Shown here: positions 17,826 to 26,533 of the stretch, piece after piece
Position numbering within the stretch: the stretch's first letter is position 1
Layout: each line of letters begins with the position of its first letter
From: Phenylobacterium sp.
GTDB taxonomy: Bacteria; Pseudomonadota; Alphaproteobacteria; Caulobacterales; Caulobacteraceae
DNA length: 64,000 nt
Assembly (NCBI RefSeq): GCF_030693625.1
Contig: NZ_JAUYAF010000051.1
Span: 35,822 to 99,821, forward strand
Direction: 5' to 3'
The notes under the pieces: generated by a model
Told to the model about the DNA's origin: nothing
The model's input: the letters and a program-made list of their open reading frames with translations, nothing else
Databases searched by the model: none
Made by a program: the position numbers and the translations under genes

Positions 17826-18650
17826 ATGGATAGCCTTATGACCCTGGCCGCCGATCCGGCCGCCTGGGCCGCCCTGATCACCCTCGTCGTCATGGAGGTG
17901 GTTCTCGGCATCGACAACCTGGTCTTCATCTCCATCCTGTCGAACAAGCTGCCGCTGGAACAACAGGCCAAGGCCCGCCGACTTGGCATCGCCCTGGCCC
18001 TGATCATGCGGCTGGCGCTGCTATCCACGATCGCCTTCATCGTCGGCCTCACCGCCACGGTCTTCGAACTGCCCTGGACGGGACCGATCGGCGAAGATGG
18101 CAAGGCCATGTTCGAGCTGGCCTTCTCCTGGCGCGACCTGATCCTGATCGCCGGCGGCCTGTTCCTGGTCTGGAAGGCCACGACCGAGGTCCACCACACC
18201 ATGGACCCGACCCCCAGCCCCAACCTCCTCGACAAGGACGGCGTGATGGCGGCGGGCGTGACCATGAACTTCAGCGCCGCGATCGTTCAGATCCTGCTGC
18301 TGGACATGGTCTTCTCCATCGACTCGATCCTGACGGCGGTGGGCATGACCGATCACCTGCCGATCATGGTGATCGCCGTCGTGGTCGCCGTGGTGGTGAT
18401 GCTGGTGGCCGCCGAGCCCCTGGCCAAGTTCATCAACGACAACCCCACCGTCGTGATGCTGGCCCTGGGCTTCCTGCTGATGATCGGCGCGACCCTGATC
18501 GCCGACGGCTTCGGGGTGCACGTGCCCAAGGGCTACATCTACGCGGCCATGGCCTTCTCGGGCCTGGTGGAGGCGCTGAACATGGCCTCGCGCCGCGCCC
18601 AGCAGCGCAAGGCCCAGGCTGCGATGGATAATTCCCAGAGCGTTCCGTAA
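17826..18650 (+). CDS. TerC family integral membrane protein
   Basis: A 274-residue protein with about seven membrane helices. The TerC hallmark acidic motifs are present: [15 protein letters not shown] near the N-terminus and [19 protein letters not shown] in the middle. TerC-family proteins are linked to manganese export and metal loading of secreted proteins. ATG 17826 follows CGAGGA and matches the family N-terminus; an ATG 30 nt upstream is less likely. GCTAGAAG at 17788 is a probable -10 element. A hairpin follows the gene. Confidence 0.9.
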   Translation: MDSLMTLAADPAAWAALITLVVMEVVLGIDNLVFISILSNKLPLEQQAKARRLGIALALIMRLALLSTIAFIVGLTATVFELPWTGPIGEDGKAMFELAFSWRDLILIAGGLFLVWKATTEVHHTMDPTPSPNLLDKDGVMAAGVTMNFSAAIVQILLLDMVFSIDSILTAVGMTDHLPIMVIAVVVAVVVMLVAAEPLAKFINDNPTVVMLALGFLLMIGATLIADGFGVHVPKGYIYAAMAFSGLVEALNMASRRAQQRKAQAAMDNSQSVP

Positions 18651-18661
18651 GGTCCAGACAA

Positions 18662-18689
18662 GGGGGCGGCCGCATTTCCGTCCGCCCCC
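18662..18689 (+). terminator. Hairpin after terC
   Basis: GGGGGCGG / CCGCCCCC with a 12-nt loop, 12 nt after the stop. It lacks an immediate T tract, so terminator function is probable rather than certain. Confidence 0.55.
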
Positions 18690-18750
18690 GGACGTTGCGA
18701 TAATAAAAATAGATCATTAGGGGCGGCCCTTTCGCCGCCGGGAAACGGCC

Positions 18751-20418
18751 TTGAACGAACCTCACGTCTATAGCCACGACGAGCGCCGGCTGACGCTCAT
18801 CTCGGTCATGATCGTGTTCCTGCTGTCGGCCATGAGCCAGACGATCGTCGGCACGGCCATGCCCCGCATCATCGCCGAGCTCTCGGGCCTGCACCTCTAT
18901 GCCTGGGCCACCACCGCCTATCTTCTGGCCTCCACGGTCATGGTGCCGATCTGGGGCAAGCTGGGGGACCTCTATGGCCGCAAGCCGATCCTGCTGATCG
19001 GCATCGGCATCTTCCTGGCCGGGTCCTGGCTGGCGGGCCTGGCCGGCGAGTTCGGCGACCTGCCCCTGCTGGGCGGCGGCATGACCCAGCTGATCATCTT
19101 CCGCGCCGTCCAGGGCGTGGGGGGCGGGGCGCTGTTCACCACCGCCTTCGCCATCATCGCCGACCTGTTCGCCCCCCGCGAGCGGGCGAAGTTCTCCGGC
19201 CTGTTCGGGTCGGTGTTCGGGATCGCCAGCGTGTTCGGCCCGGTGGTCGGCGGCTTCTTCACCGACCACGGCACGGTGACCCTGTTTGGCCACGTCATCG
19301 CCGGCTGGCGCTGGGTCTTCTACTGCAACATCCCCTTCGCCCTGGCCGCCGTGGCGATGATCCTCATCAAGATGCCGACCCTGCCGATCCGCGGCGTGGG
19401 GCGCATCGACTGGGCCGGGGCGGGCCTGATCATCGCGGGCTTCGTGCCCCTGCTGCTGGCCATCACCTGGGGCGGGCGGGAATACGCCTGGGCCTCGCCG
19501 CTGATCCTCGGCATGCTGGGCTTCGCCATGGCGGTGCTGACCGGCTTTGTGTTCGTAGAGAAGCGGGTGCGCGACCCGATCATCCCGCTGGAGCTGTTCA
19601 AGAACACCACCTTCACCACCGCCAACGGCGCGGCCTTCGTCTATTCCATGGCCTTCATGGGGGTCACCAGCTTCCTGCCGCTCTACATGCAGGTGGGCCA
19701 GGGCATCCCGGCCACCACCAGCGGCCTGACCATGCTGGCCCTGATGGGGGGCATGATCTCCAGCTCGACCATCAATGGCCAGCTGGTCACCAAGACTGGC
19801 CAGTACAAGCCCTTCATGATCGGCGGCGGGGTGGTGCTGATCTTCGGCGTCTTCCTGATGTGCTTCATCGGGCCCGACACCACGACCCTGGACCTGGCCT
19901 GGCGACTGCTGATCGTCGGCATCGGCCTGGGTCCCGGCCAGAGCCTGTTTGGCCTGGCGGTGCAGAACGCCGTGCCCTTCCACCAGATCGGGGTGGCCAC
20001 CAGCTCAGGCCAGTTCGTGCGTCAGATCGGCTCCACCATGGGGGTGGCCCTGTTCGGCGCCCTGCTGACCTCGGGCCTGGCCAGCGAACTGGCCAAGCGC
20101 ACGCCGGCCGAGCCTGGCGCCGTGGTGCGCACCCTGGACCTGTCGGACCTGCAGGCCATGGCCATGGAGCGCAACCTGCACCCTGAGCAGGCCGCCGCCC
20201 GCGCCGCCGATCCCAAGCAGGTGGCGATGGAGCGGACCATCCGCACCAGCTTCTCGGTGGCCATCGTCCACGGGATGATCTTCGCCCTGTGCTCGCTGAT
20301 CGCCGGCTTCATCCTGATGCTGTTCATCCCGGTGGCGACCCTGAGGGAGCGCCCCATGGCGGCGGCCAAGGCGGCGGAGCCTGGCGGGGATGTGGCGGAG
20401 GAGGCGGGGGAGGTTTGA
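18751..20418 (+). CDS. MFS transporter, DHA2 (14-TM) drug-exporter family
   Basis: A 555-residue protein with 14 predicted helices. Motif A GKLGDLYGRKPIL, DHA2-type motif C region GSVFGIASVFGPVVGGFFTD, and an N-terminus (LTLISVMIVFLLSAMSQTIV) typical of the EmrB/QacA type. It probably exports hydrophobic compounds by proton antiport; no membrane-fusion partner gene is adjacent. The start appears to be TTG at 18751. The AT-rich GATAATAAAAATAG (18699-18712) just upstream looks like promoter sequence. Confidence 0.9.
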   Translation: MNEPHVYSHDERRLTLISVMIVFLLSAMSQTIVGTAMPRIIAELSGLHLYAWATTAYLLASTVMVPIWGKLGDLYGRKPILLIGIGIFLAGSWLAGLAGEFGDLPLLGGGMTQLIIFRAVQGVGGGALFTTAFAIIADLFAPRERAKFSGLFGSVFGIASVFGPVVGGFFTDHGTVTLFGHVIAGWRWVFYCNIPFALAAVAMILIKMPTLPIRGVGRIDWAGAGLIIAGFVPLLLAITWGGREYAWASPLILGMLGFAMAVLTGFVFVEKRVRDPIIPLELFKNTTFTTANGAAFVYSMAFMGVTSFLPLYMQVGQGIPATTSGLTMLALMGGMISSSTINGQLVTKTGQYKPFMIGGGVVLIFGVFLMCFIGPDTTTLDLAWRLLIVGIGLGPGQSLFGLAVQNAVPFHQIGVATSSGQFVRQIGSTMGVALFGALLTSGLASELAKRTPAEPGAVVRTLDLSDLQAMAMERNLHPEQAAARAADPKQVAMERTIRTSFSVAIVHGMIFALCSLIAGFILMLFIPVATLRERPMAAAKAAEPGGDVAEEAGEV

Positions 20419-20432
20419 GGGCCGCACCCTCT

Positions 20433-20469
20433 CCGCTCGTCCCGGCGAAGGCCGGGATGAGCGGGTTTT
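20433..20469 (+). terminator. Repeat-derived terminator between MFS gene and priA
   Basis: CCGCTCGTCCCGGC / GCCGGGATGAGCGG (14 bp with one G-T pair, loop GAAG) followed by GTTTTG. It is a copy of the same GGCGAAGGCC-centred palindrome seen at 13026 and 22799, here placed between two convergent genes. Confidence 0.7.
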
Positions 20470-20474
20470 GGGGG

Positions 20475-22640
20475 CTACAGAAAACTGTACGGGTCCACGT
20501 CGATGGCCACGCGGATCATGCCGGGGGGCCGGAACCGCGCGCGCCAGGCGGCGAGGTAGGCGGAGAGATCCACCGTGCGGTCGGCGCGGATGAGGAAGCG
20601 CTTGCGGCGGCGGCCGCGGATCAGGCCGAGGGGGGCGTCGGCGGGGCCGTAGACGGCGACGCCTTCGGCGTTGGGCGCTGTCTGGGCCATCTTTTCCACG
20701 AAGGCTTCCAGCTGGACAGGGTCGGGACCGGAGACGATCAGGGCGGCTAGCCGGCCGTAGGGCGGCAGGCCGGCGATCTCGCGTTCCTCCAGTTCGGCTG
20801 TGGTGAAGGCGTCGCGGTCCTGGGCCTTCAGGGCCTGCATGACCGGGTGCTCCGGCGCGTAGGTCTGCAGCATGGCGCGGCCGGGACGGTCCTTGCGTCC
20901 GGCGCGGCCGGTGGCCTGGGCCAGCAGCTGGTAGGTGCGCTCGGCGGCGCGCAGATCCCCGCCGCGCAGGCCGAGGTCGGCGTCCACCACCCCCACCAGG
21001 GTCAGGCCCGGGAAGTTGTGGCCCTTGGCGGCGGCCTGGGTGGCGACGAGAATGTCGATCTGCCCCTCCTCCATGGCCTGGATCAGGCGCTTGGCTTCGC
21101 GGGCGTCCCAGACCGTATCAGAGGAGAAGATGGCGATGCGGGCGTCGGGGAACAGGCCGCGCGCCTCCTCCTCCACCCGCTCCACGCCGGGGCCGATGGA
21201 GGTCAGGCTGTCCTTGGCGCCGCAGTGGGGGCAGGCCAGGGGCTTGGGCATGGAGAAGCCGGTGAGGTGGCAGACCAGGCGCCCGGAGTAGCGGTGCTCC
21301 ACCAGCCAGCTGTCGGTGTCGGGCGAGGTCATCCGCTCGCCGCAGGCCTTGCAGAGCACCAGTGGCGCGTAGCCCCGGCGGTTGAGGAACAAAAGCGTCT
21401 GTTCGCCCCGCGCCCAGGTCTCGCCCATGGCCTTGACCAGGGGCGGCGACAGCCAGCGGCCGGCGTCGGGCGGGGTCTCGCGCATGTCCACCAGGGTGAT
21501 ATCGGGCAGGACCGCGACCCCGTGGCGGGAGGTCAGGCGCAGCCATCGGTAGCGGCCGGTCTCGGCGTTGCGCAGGGATTCCAGGGAGGGCGTGGCCGAG
21601 GCCAGGACGACGGCGGCGTCCTCGATCTTGCCGCGCGCCACGGCCAGGTCGCGGGCCTGGTAGATGAAGCCCTCCTCCTGCTTGTAGGAGGCGTCATGCT
21701 CTTCATCGACGACGATGAGGGCCAGCTTGGCGAAGGGCAGGAACAGGGCCGAGCGGGCGCCGATGACGATGCGGCACTGGCTGGTGGCCACGGCTTCCCA
21801 GACCCGACGCCGGGCGGGCGGGGTGATGTCGGAGTGCCATTCGGCCGGCGCGGCGCCGAAGCGGGCGGCGACCCGGGCGATGACCGCCTGGGTGAGCGCG
21901 ATCTCCGGCAACAGGATCAGCACCTGGGCGTCCGGGTCGGCGGCCAGGGCGGCGGCGACGGCCTCCAGATAGACCTCGGTCTTGCCCGAGCCGGTGACCC
22001 CGTCCAGCAGGGCGACGTTGAAGCCGCCCTCCCCCAGCATGGAGATCAGGGCCTTGGCGGCGGCATCCTGGCTGGGATTGAGCGGGTGGCCGGCCCGCGA
22101 CAGGTCGGGGGGCGCGAAGGCCACGGGCGCCTCCACCAGGCGCACAGCCAGCACGCCCTCATCCACCAGGCCCTTGATGACGCCCGAGGAGACCCCGGCG
22201 GCGCGGGCGAGGTCGGGCGGGGAGAGGCGCTGGGTCGCAGCCGTCTCCAGGACCTTTGTGCGAGCAGCGGTGGGGCGGGCGGGCTGCACGCCCGTGGCCT
22301 CGACGAGCTTTTCGGGGCGGGCCTTTTGAGCCCGGGCGCCGCGCAGGGTGATGGCCAGGGGTGAGCCCGGTGAATCCACCGAATAGCGCGCGGCCCACTG
22401 GATGAAGTCGATGGCCCGTTGCGGCAGGGGCGGATCGTCCAGCTTGCCCTCGATGACCTTCAGGGGGCGATTGCCGCCGGTCCCGTCGCGCAGGGCGGTG
22501 ACCACGCCCCGCAGCAGGCGGGGGCCCAGGGGCGCGGCCACCTGGTCGCCCACCTGCAGGTCCATGCCCTCGGGTTCCTCATAGTCGAAGGCCTCGGGCA
22601 GGGGCATGGGCAGCAGAACAGACGCGATGCGGCGGGTCAT
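20475..22640 (-). CDS. priA: Primosomal protein N' (replication restart helicase)
   Basis: A 721-residue superfamily-2 helicase that reloads the replisome at stalled forks. N-terminal 3'-DNA-binding domain, Walker A LLDGVTGSGKTEVY, DEEHDASYKQ Walker B, motifs V and VI (AAKGHNFPGL, QATGRAGRKDRPG). The zinc module is reduced: C430, C433, C457, C470 and C473 remain, but the positions where E. coli PriA has the second and third inner Cys read SPDT, and the fourth reads HLTG. One of the two zinc sites therefore has only one ligand. Length is otherwise normal. Confidence 0.95.
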   Translation of the reverse strand: MTRRIASVLLPMPLPEAFDYEEPEGMDLQVGDQVAAPLGPRLLRGVVTALRDGTGGNRPLKVIEGKLDDPPLPQRAIDFIQWAARYSVDSPGSPLAITLRGARAQKARPEKLVEATGVQPARPTAARTKVLETAATQRLSPPDLARAAGVSSGVIKGLVDEGVLAVRLVEAPVAFAPPDLSRAGHPLNPSQDAAAKALISMLGEGGFNVALLDGVTGSGKTEVYLEAVAAALAADPDAQVLILLPEIALTQAVIARVAARFGAAPAEWHSDITPPARRRVWEAVATSQCRIVIGARSALFLPFAKLALIVVDEEHDASYKQEEGFIYQARDLAVARGKIEDAAVVLASATPSLESLRNAETGRYRWLRLTSRHGVAVLPDITLVDMRETPPDAGRWLSPPLVKAMGETWARGEQTLLFLNRRGYAPLVLCKACGERMTSPDTDSWLVEHRYSGRLVCHLTGFSMPKPLACPHCGAKDSLTSIGPGVERVEEEARGLFPDARIAIFSSDTVWDAREAKRLIQAMEEGQIDILVATQAAAKGHNFPGLTLVGVVDADLGLRGGDLRAAERTYQLLAQATGRAGRKDRPGRAMLQTYAPEHPVMQALKAQDRDAFTTAELEEREIAGLPPYGRLAALIVSGPDPVQLEAFVEKMAQTAPNAEGVAVYGPADAPLGLIRGRRRKRFLIRADRTVDLSAYLAAWRARFRPPGMIRVAIDVDPYSFL

Positions 22641-22651
22641 GATGTGGGGCC

Positions 22652-23010
22652 CTTCTCCCCTTGCGGGGTCGAGAGCGGCGCTTCGCCAAATCGTTGGCGA
22701 AACGCATAGCCGGACCCAAGTGGCCCGGCTCGCTCTCGACGGTGGCCGGTCGGAGACCGGTCGGATGAGGGGTCACGCTCCGCGATCGGCAAACCGCCGC
22801 TCATCCCGGCGAAGGCCGGGACCCAGGTGAAACCCACTTCGTTCTCATGGGAAGCCCCAGCGTCGTTCCGGATCGCCTTCGACCGCTCAGGATGAATCTG
22901 GGTCCCGGCCTTCGCCGGGATGAGCGGATATGACGTGAGCCTGGCGCGACCCCTCATCCGACCCTGCTCCGCAGGGCCACCTTCTCCCGCAAGGAGAGAA
23001 GGACTGGGAA
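22652..23010. repeat. Nested inverted-repeat cluster upstream of the transaldolase-like gene
   Basis: The 467-nt gap after priA is almost all palindrome. A 28-bp perfect inverted pair (22799-22826 / 22898-22925) has arms that each fold on themselves around GGCGAAGGCC. It is enclosed by GTCGGATGAGGGGTC (22760-22774) / GACCCCTCATCCGAC (22948-22962). To the left lie GTCGAGAGCG (22668-22677) / CGCTCTCGAC (22731-22740) and TTCGCCAA / TTGGCGAA (22682-22701). CTTCTCC-armed motifs sit at both edges. Open frames here are repeat-encoded and not genes. Confidence 0.8.
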
Positions 23011-23107
23011 GGGCCTGCTCGTGGCGCATCACGCCCCGCACAGAGGCTGGCCGCGCCGGGGCGCAAAGGCTAAGGAAGCCCCGTTCATTTCCGCGCAGAG
23101 GCCCGTC

Positions 23108-23761
23108 ATGCAGCTCTTTCTCGACACCACGGACACCGCCGTCCTGAAGGACCTGGCCGCCACGGGCCTGGTGGACGGCGTCACCACCAACCCCACCCTC
23201 ATCGCCAAGTCCGGCCGGCCCATGCTGGAGGTCATCGCCGAGATTTGCGATCTCGTCGAGGGGCCCGTGAGCGCCGAGGTGGCCGCCACCGACGTGGAAG
23301 GCATGCTGAAGGAGGGCGCCAAGCTGGCCGCCATCGCCACCAATGTGGTGGTCAAGCTGCCCCTGACCCGCGAGGGCCTGATCGCCACGGCCGAGTTCGC
23401 CGTGCAGGGCATCGCCACCAACGTCACCCTGTGCTTCACGGCGGCCCAGGCCATGCTGGCCGCCAAGGCCGGCGCCACCTACATCTCGCCCTTCATCGGC
23501 CGGCTGGACGACTATGGCATGGACGGGATGGACCTGATCCGCGAGATCCGCGCCATCTACGACAACTATGATTTCGACACCGAGATCCTGGCCGCCTCGA
23601 TCCGCAACCCCGCCCACGTGACCGCCGCCGCCCTGTCCGGCGCCGACTGCGCGACGATTCCACCCGGGGTTTTCTTGGACCTCTTCAAGCACCCGTTAAC
23701 CGAGAAGGGTCTTGAACAGTTCATGAGCGACTGGGCCAAAACGGGTCAGTCCATTCTTTAG
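23108..23761 (+). CDS. Transaldolase / fructose-6-phosphate aldolase family protein
   Basis: A 217-residue TIM-barrel aldolase of the small transaldolase subfamily. Start [20 protein letters not shown], Schiff-base lysine in [20 protein letters not shown], and [13 protein letters not shown]. It acts on pentose-phosphate or fructose-6-phosphate intermediates; sequence alone does not separate transaldolase from F6P aldolase. ATG 23108 matches the family start. DUF484 and xerC follow closely, an arrangement also known from related genomes. Confidence 0.92.
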   Translation: MQLFLDTTDTAVLKDLAATGLVDGVTTNPTLIAKSGRPMLEVIAEICDLVEGPVSAEVAATDVEGMLKEGAKLAAIATNVVVKLPLTREGLIATAEFAVQGIATNVTLCFTAAQAMLAAKAGATYISPFIGRLDDYGMDGMDLIREIRAIYDNYDFDTEILAASIRNPAHVTAAALSGADCATIPPGVFLDLFKHPLTEKGLEQFMSDWAKTGQSIL

Positions 23762-23779
23762 AACCACAGGGGCGGATGC

Positions 23780-24457
23780 ATGGATCTCGGGGTCGGGCTG
23801 AAGGATCAGACGCTAGGCCCCGATGAGGTGCGCCGCTTCCTCGCCGACAATCGCGAATTCCTGCTGTCCGACACCGCCCTGATGGCGCAGCTGGGCCTGC
23901 GCCCCGACGCCGCCAATGTGGTGGAGTTCGGTCCCGCGGCGCTCGCCCGCGTGCACGAGGCCCACAAGAAGGAATCCAAGGCCCGCAAGCACCTGGAAGC
24001 CACGGCGCGCGCCAATTTCGCAGCCCAGGCCCAGACCCATGGCGCGGTGGTCGACCTGCTGGACTCCCGCAACCATGCCGACCTGGCCCGCCGGGTCGAC
24101 GAGCTGGCCCAGCTGCGCTTCGGCCTGGCCGCCGGCGTCGTCGCCCTGGAGGGGCCTGACCGCACCCCGGCCGGCTGGCGGGTGATGGCGGAGGGTCAGA
24201 TCGATCTCGTCATCGGCCACCAGCGCGTGGCCCTGATGGGCTTCCAACCGACCGCGCTTGGCCTGTTCGGCGAGCGGGCGCCGCAGATCAGGTCCATGGC
24301 CATGGTGCGCATGGCGATCTGGGAGCCGGCCCGCACCGGCCTGCTGGCCTTCGGCTCGGCTGATGAGCACGGCTTCACCGAGGACATGGGCGCCGAGCTG
24401 GTGGCCTTCCTGGCCCGGGTCGTCGAACGCACGGCGGAGCGATGGCCGGTCCTGTGA
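23780..24457 (+). CDS. DUF484 family protein
   Basis: A 225-residue cytosolic protein: a helical N-terminal part (VRRFLADNREFLLSDTALMA), a coiled segment (HEAHKKESKARKHLEATARA), and a GAF-like C-terminal half (LLAFGSADEHGFTEDMGAEL). DUF484 genes commonly sit next to xerC, as here, where it overlaps the xerC start by 16 bp. The biochemical role is unknown; the linkage suggests a role with chromosome resolution but proves nothing. Confidence 0.9.
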   Translation: MDLGVGLKDQTLGPDEVRRFLADNREFLLSDTALMAQLGLRPDAANVVEFGPAALARVHEAHKKESKARKHLEATARANFAAQAQTHGAVVDLLDSRNHADLARRVDELAQLRFGLAAGVVALEGPDRTPAGWRVMAEGQIDLVIGHQRVALMGFQPTALGLFGERAPQIRSMAMVRMAIWEPARTGLLAFGSADEHGFTEDMGAELVAFLARVVERTAERWPVL

Positions 24458-25371
24458 CCACCGCCCGGCAGGTGCTGGCGGAGTGGCTGGTCCACCTGGC
24501 CCAGGAACGCCGCGCCTCGCCACGCACCGTTGAGGCCTATGGCTTCGCCGCCGGCCGCTACATCACCTTCCAGGAAGGGCATCGGGGCGAGACCCTGACG
24601 CTGAAGGCCTGCGGTGAGCTGACCGCCGGCGAGATCCGCGCCTGGCTGGCGCACCTGCGGTCCGGCGACCATCCCCTGTCGCCCCGGTCGCTGTCCCAGT
24701 CCCTGTCAGCGATCCGCACCTTTCACCGCTATCTCGACCGCCGCCACGACACCCCCAACCCCCACCTGGCCCTGGTGCGGGGGCCCCGGGTGAAGCCGTC
24801 GGCGCCACGTCCGGTCACCGAGGACCAGGCGCGGGGCATGATCGCCGAGCCCGCGATGGATCCCGACCGAGAAGACTGGGAGGTCGCCCGCGACGAGGCG
24901 GTGCTGACCCTGCTCTATGGCTGCGGCCTGCGGATTTCCGAGGGGCTGTCGCTGAAGCGTTCGGACGCGCCCCTGGGGGAGTCGCTACGGATCGTCGGCA
25001 AGGGGTCGAAGACCCGGATCGTGCCGGTGCTGCCGGCCGTGCGCGAGGCGGTGGACGCCTATCTGGCGACAGTTCCCTTCGTGCTGTCGCCGGGCGAGCC
25101 CCTGTTCCGCGCCAAGCGAGGCGGGGCGCTCAGCCCGCGCCATGTCCAGGCCACGGTGCAGCTGTTGCGGGGGCGCCTGGGCCTGCCCGCCAGCGCCACG
25201 CCGCATGCCCTGCGCCACTCCTTCGCCACCCACCTGCTGGGGGCCGGCGCGGATCTGCGCTCCATCCAGGAACTGCTGGGACACGCCTCCCTGTCCACGA
25301 CCCAGCGCTATACCGACGTGGACGCGGCGGCTTTGTTGAGCGCGTACAACTCGGCCCACCCGCACGCGTAA
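24442..25371 (+). CDS. xerC: Tyrosine recombinase XerC
   Basis: A 309-residue site-specific recombinase that resolves chromosome dimers with XerD at dif. N-terminal SAM-like core-binding domain at about 5-110, then the catalytic domain. Catalytic residues are visible: R164 (GLRISE), lysine in GKGSKTR (187-190), H255 and R258 (HALRHS), H281 (LLGHAS) and nucleophile Y290 (TTQRYTDV). Length is normal. The 5' end overlaps DUF484, indicating translational coupling. XerC rather than an integrase is supported by context and absence of phage genes. Confidence 0.93.
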   Translation: MAGPVTTARQVLAEWLVHLAQERRASPRTVEAYGFAAGRYITFQEGHRGETLTLKACGELTAGEIRAWLAHLRSGDHPLSPRSLSQSLSAIRTFHRYLDRRHDTPNPHLALVRGPRVKPSAPRPVTEDQARGMIAEPAMDPDREDWEVARDEAVLTLLYGCGLRISEGLSLKRSDAPLGESLRIVGKGSKTRIVPVLPAVREAVDAYLATVPFVLSPGEPLFRAKRGGALSPRHVQATVQLLRGRLGLPASATPHALRHSFATHLLGAGADLRSIQELLGHASLSTTQRYTDVDAAALLSAYNSAHPHA

Positions 25372-25375
25372 CCCA

Positions 25376-25469
25376 CGTCATCCCGGGCGAGCGCAGCGAA
25401 GACCCGGGACCCAGGGGCGGTGTGCTGGGCCCCTGGGTCCCGGATCGCCTATCGGCGTCCGGGATGACG
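25376..25469. repeat. Double inverted repeat between convergent genes
   Basis: The outer pair CGTCATCCCGG (25376-25386) / CCGGGATGACG (25459-25469) encloses an inner perfect 15-bp pair CCGGGACCCAGGGGC (25404-25418) / GCCCCTGGGTCCCGG (25429-25443) with a 10-nt loop. It probably ends both xerC and the opposing gene. It is a variant of the GGGACCCAG repeat family. Confidence 0.75.
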
Positions 25470-25476
25470 GGATTGG

Positions 25477-26046
25477 TTAGCCCCGCAGGTGCGCTGTCTC
25501 ATTCAGGCTGAGGATCGCCCTCTGGCCGCTGCGGGCGCACATGTAGCGGTGGATGCTGGTGTAGCGGGGCTCGAAGAACAGGCGCGGGGCCATGCCCAGC
25601 ACGTGGGCGGTCCAGACATTGATCACTCCGCCGTGGCAGAAGACCGCCACCCGCTGGCCGGGATGGCTCTCGATGATCTCCTCCAGGGCCTCGACGACCG
25701 CCTGCTGGAAGACGCCGATGTCGACGCCGTGGTCGCCGTCGGCCATGGCCTTCCAGGCGGCGTAGTCCTCGCGCTTCAGCTCCTCCATGGGGACATAGGC
25801 GCCTGAGTCACGGTCGAACTCGGCGATGCCGTCATGGTGGCGAAGGTCGTGGCCGCTGTGGGCCAGCAGGGGACCGGCGGTCTCGATGGCGCGCAGCATG
25901 GGGCTGGAATAGACCGCGTCGAAGGTCTCGCCGGCCAGCCACTCGGCGACCCTGCGGGACTGGTCGTGACCCTCGTCGTGCAGGGGCGGATCGGCGCTCT
26001 CGTGGCTGCGCACCGGCAGGCCATGGCGGATCAGCACGAGTTCCAT
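25477..26046 (-). CDS. Histidine phosphatase family protein
   Basis: A 189-residue phosphoglycerate-mutase-like enzyme. Catalytic RHG at residues 7-9 (LVLIRHGLP), YSSPMLRAIETA, acid residue region, and the second His in VFCHGGVINVW. Acts on phosphomonoesters; substrate unknown. GGAAGGAAA precedes the ATG. It is a stand-alone gene downstream of the GNAT/lpd run on the same strand, with a 60-nt gap, so it may be the last member of that transcript. Confidence 0.9.
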   Translation of the reverse strand: MELVLIRHGLPVRSHESADPPLHDEGHDQSRRVAEWLAGETFDAVYSSPMLRAIETAGPLLAHSGHDLRHHDGIAEFDRDSGAYVPMEELKREDYAAWKAMADGDHGVDIGVFQQAVVEALEEIIESHPGQRVAVFCHGGVINVWTAHVLGMAPRLFFEPRYTSIHRYMCARSGQRAILSLNETAHLRG

Positions 26047-26107
26047 CGGTTTCCTTCCCCAACGCTTTGCACCCAGGGGACCGGGTTTTCAGGCGCGCCG
26101 CAAGGGC

Positions 26108-26533
26108 TCAGGTCCAGGCGGTTGAAGGTCTCTCCATGCGCACCCAAGGGACGCCGTCATCGCCCTGCGCGACCTCAGCGAAGCCCTCACGGGCGTAGAA
26201 GGCCCGCGCCCGGATATTGGCGGTCTGGCACTTCAGCGACAGCGGGTTGGGCGCGGAGGCCGCGACATGATCCAGCAGGGCCTTGCCGACACTGTGGCCG
26301 CGGACATCGACATAGAGGGAGTGCAGGAACGAGTCGCGGCGATAGAGGGCCGCGACGCCGGCGATGCGGCGCTCGAGGACGGCGACATAGACCTCCTCCT
26401 CTCGGGCGTCGCGAAGGAAGTCCTGGGCGTTGTGGCGCCAGGCCGGAAGCCAGGTGAAGGTCTCGCGCAGCACCTTCTGATAGATGGCGCCGGCGATGGG
26501 CAGCTCCTCCGGGCGGACCCGGCGAACCTCCAT
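26108..26533 (-). CDS. GNAT acetyltransferase
   Basis: A 141-residue single GNAT domain. The order is IYQKVLRETFTW, VAVLERRIAGVAALY, HSLYVDVRGHSVGKALLDHV (acetyl-CoA binding) and NIRARAFYAREGF near the end. Substrate unknown. Its ATG overlaps the last base of the lpd stop (TGATG), so it is translationally coupled to lpd at the end of the suc-lpd run. That raises the possibility of acetylation tied to central metabolism, which is inference. Confidence 0.88.
   Translation of the reverse strand: MEVRRVRPEELPIAGAIYQKVLRETFTWLPAWRHNAQDFLRDAREEEVYVAVLERRIAGVAALYRRDSFLHSLYVDVRGHSVGKALLDHVAASAPNPLSLKCQTANIRARAFYAREGFAEVAQGDDGVPWVRMERPSTAWT

Noticed and set aside
24442-25371. xerC considered as a phage or integron integrase marking a mobile island
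   Set aside because: It is in the core priA-DUF484-xerC context, with no tRNA, attachment repeats or phage genes nearby.
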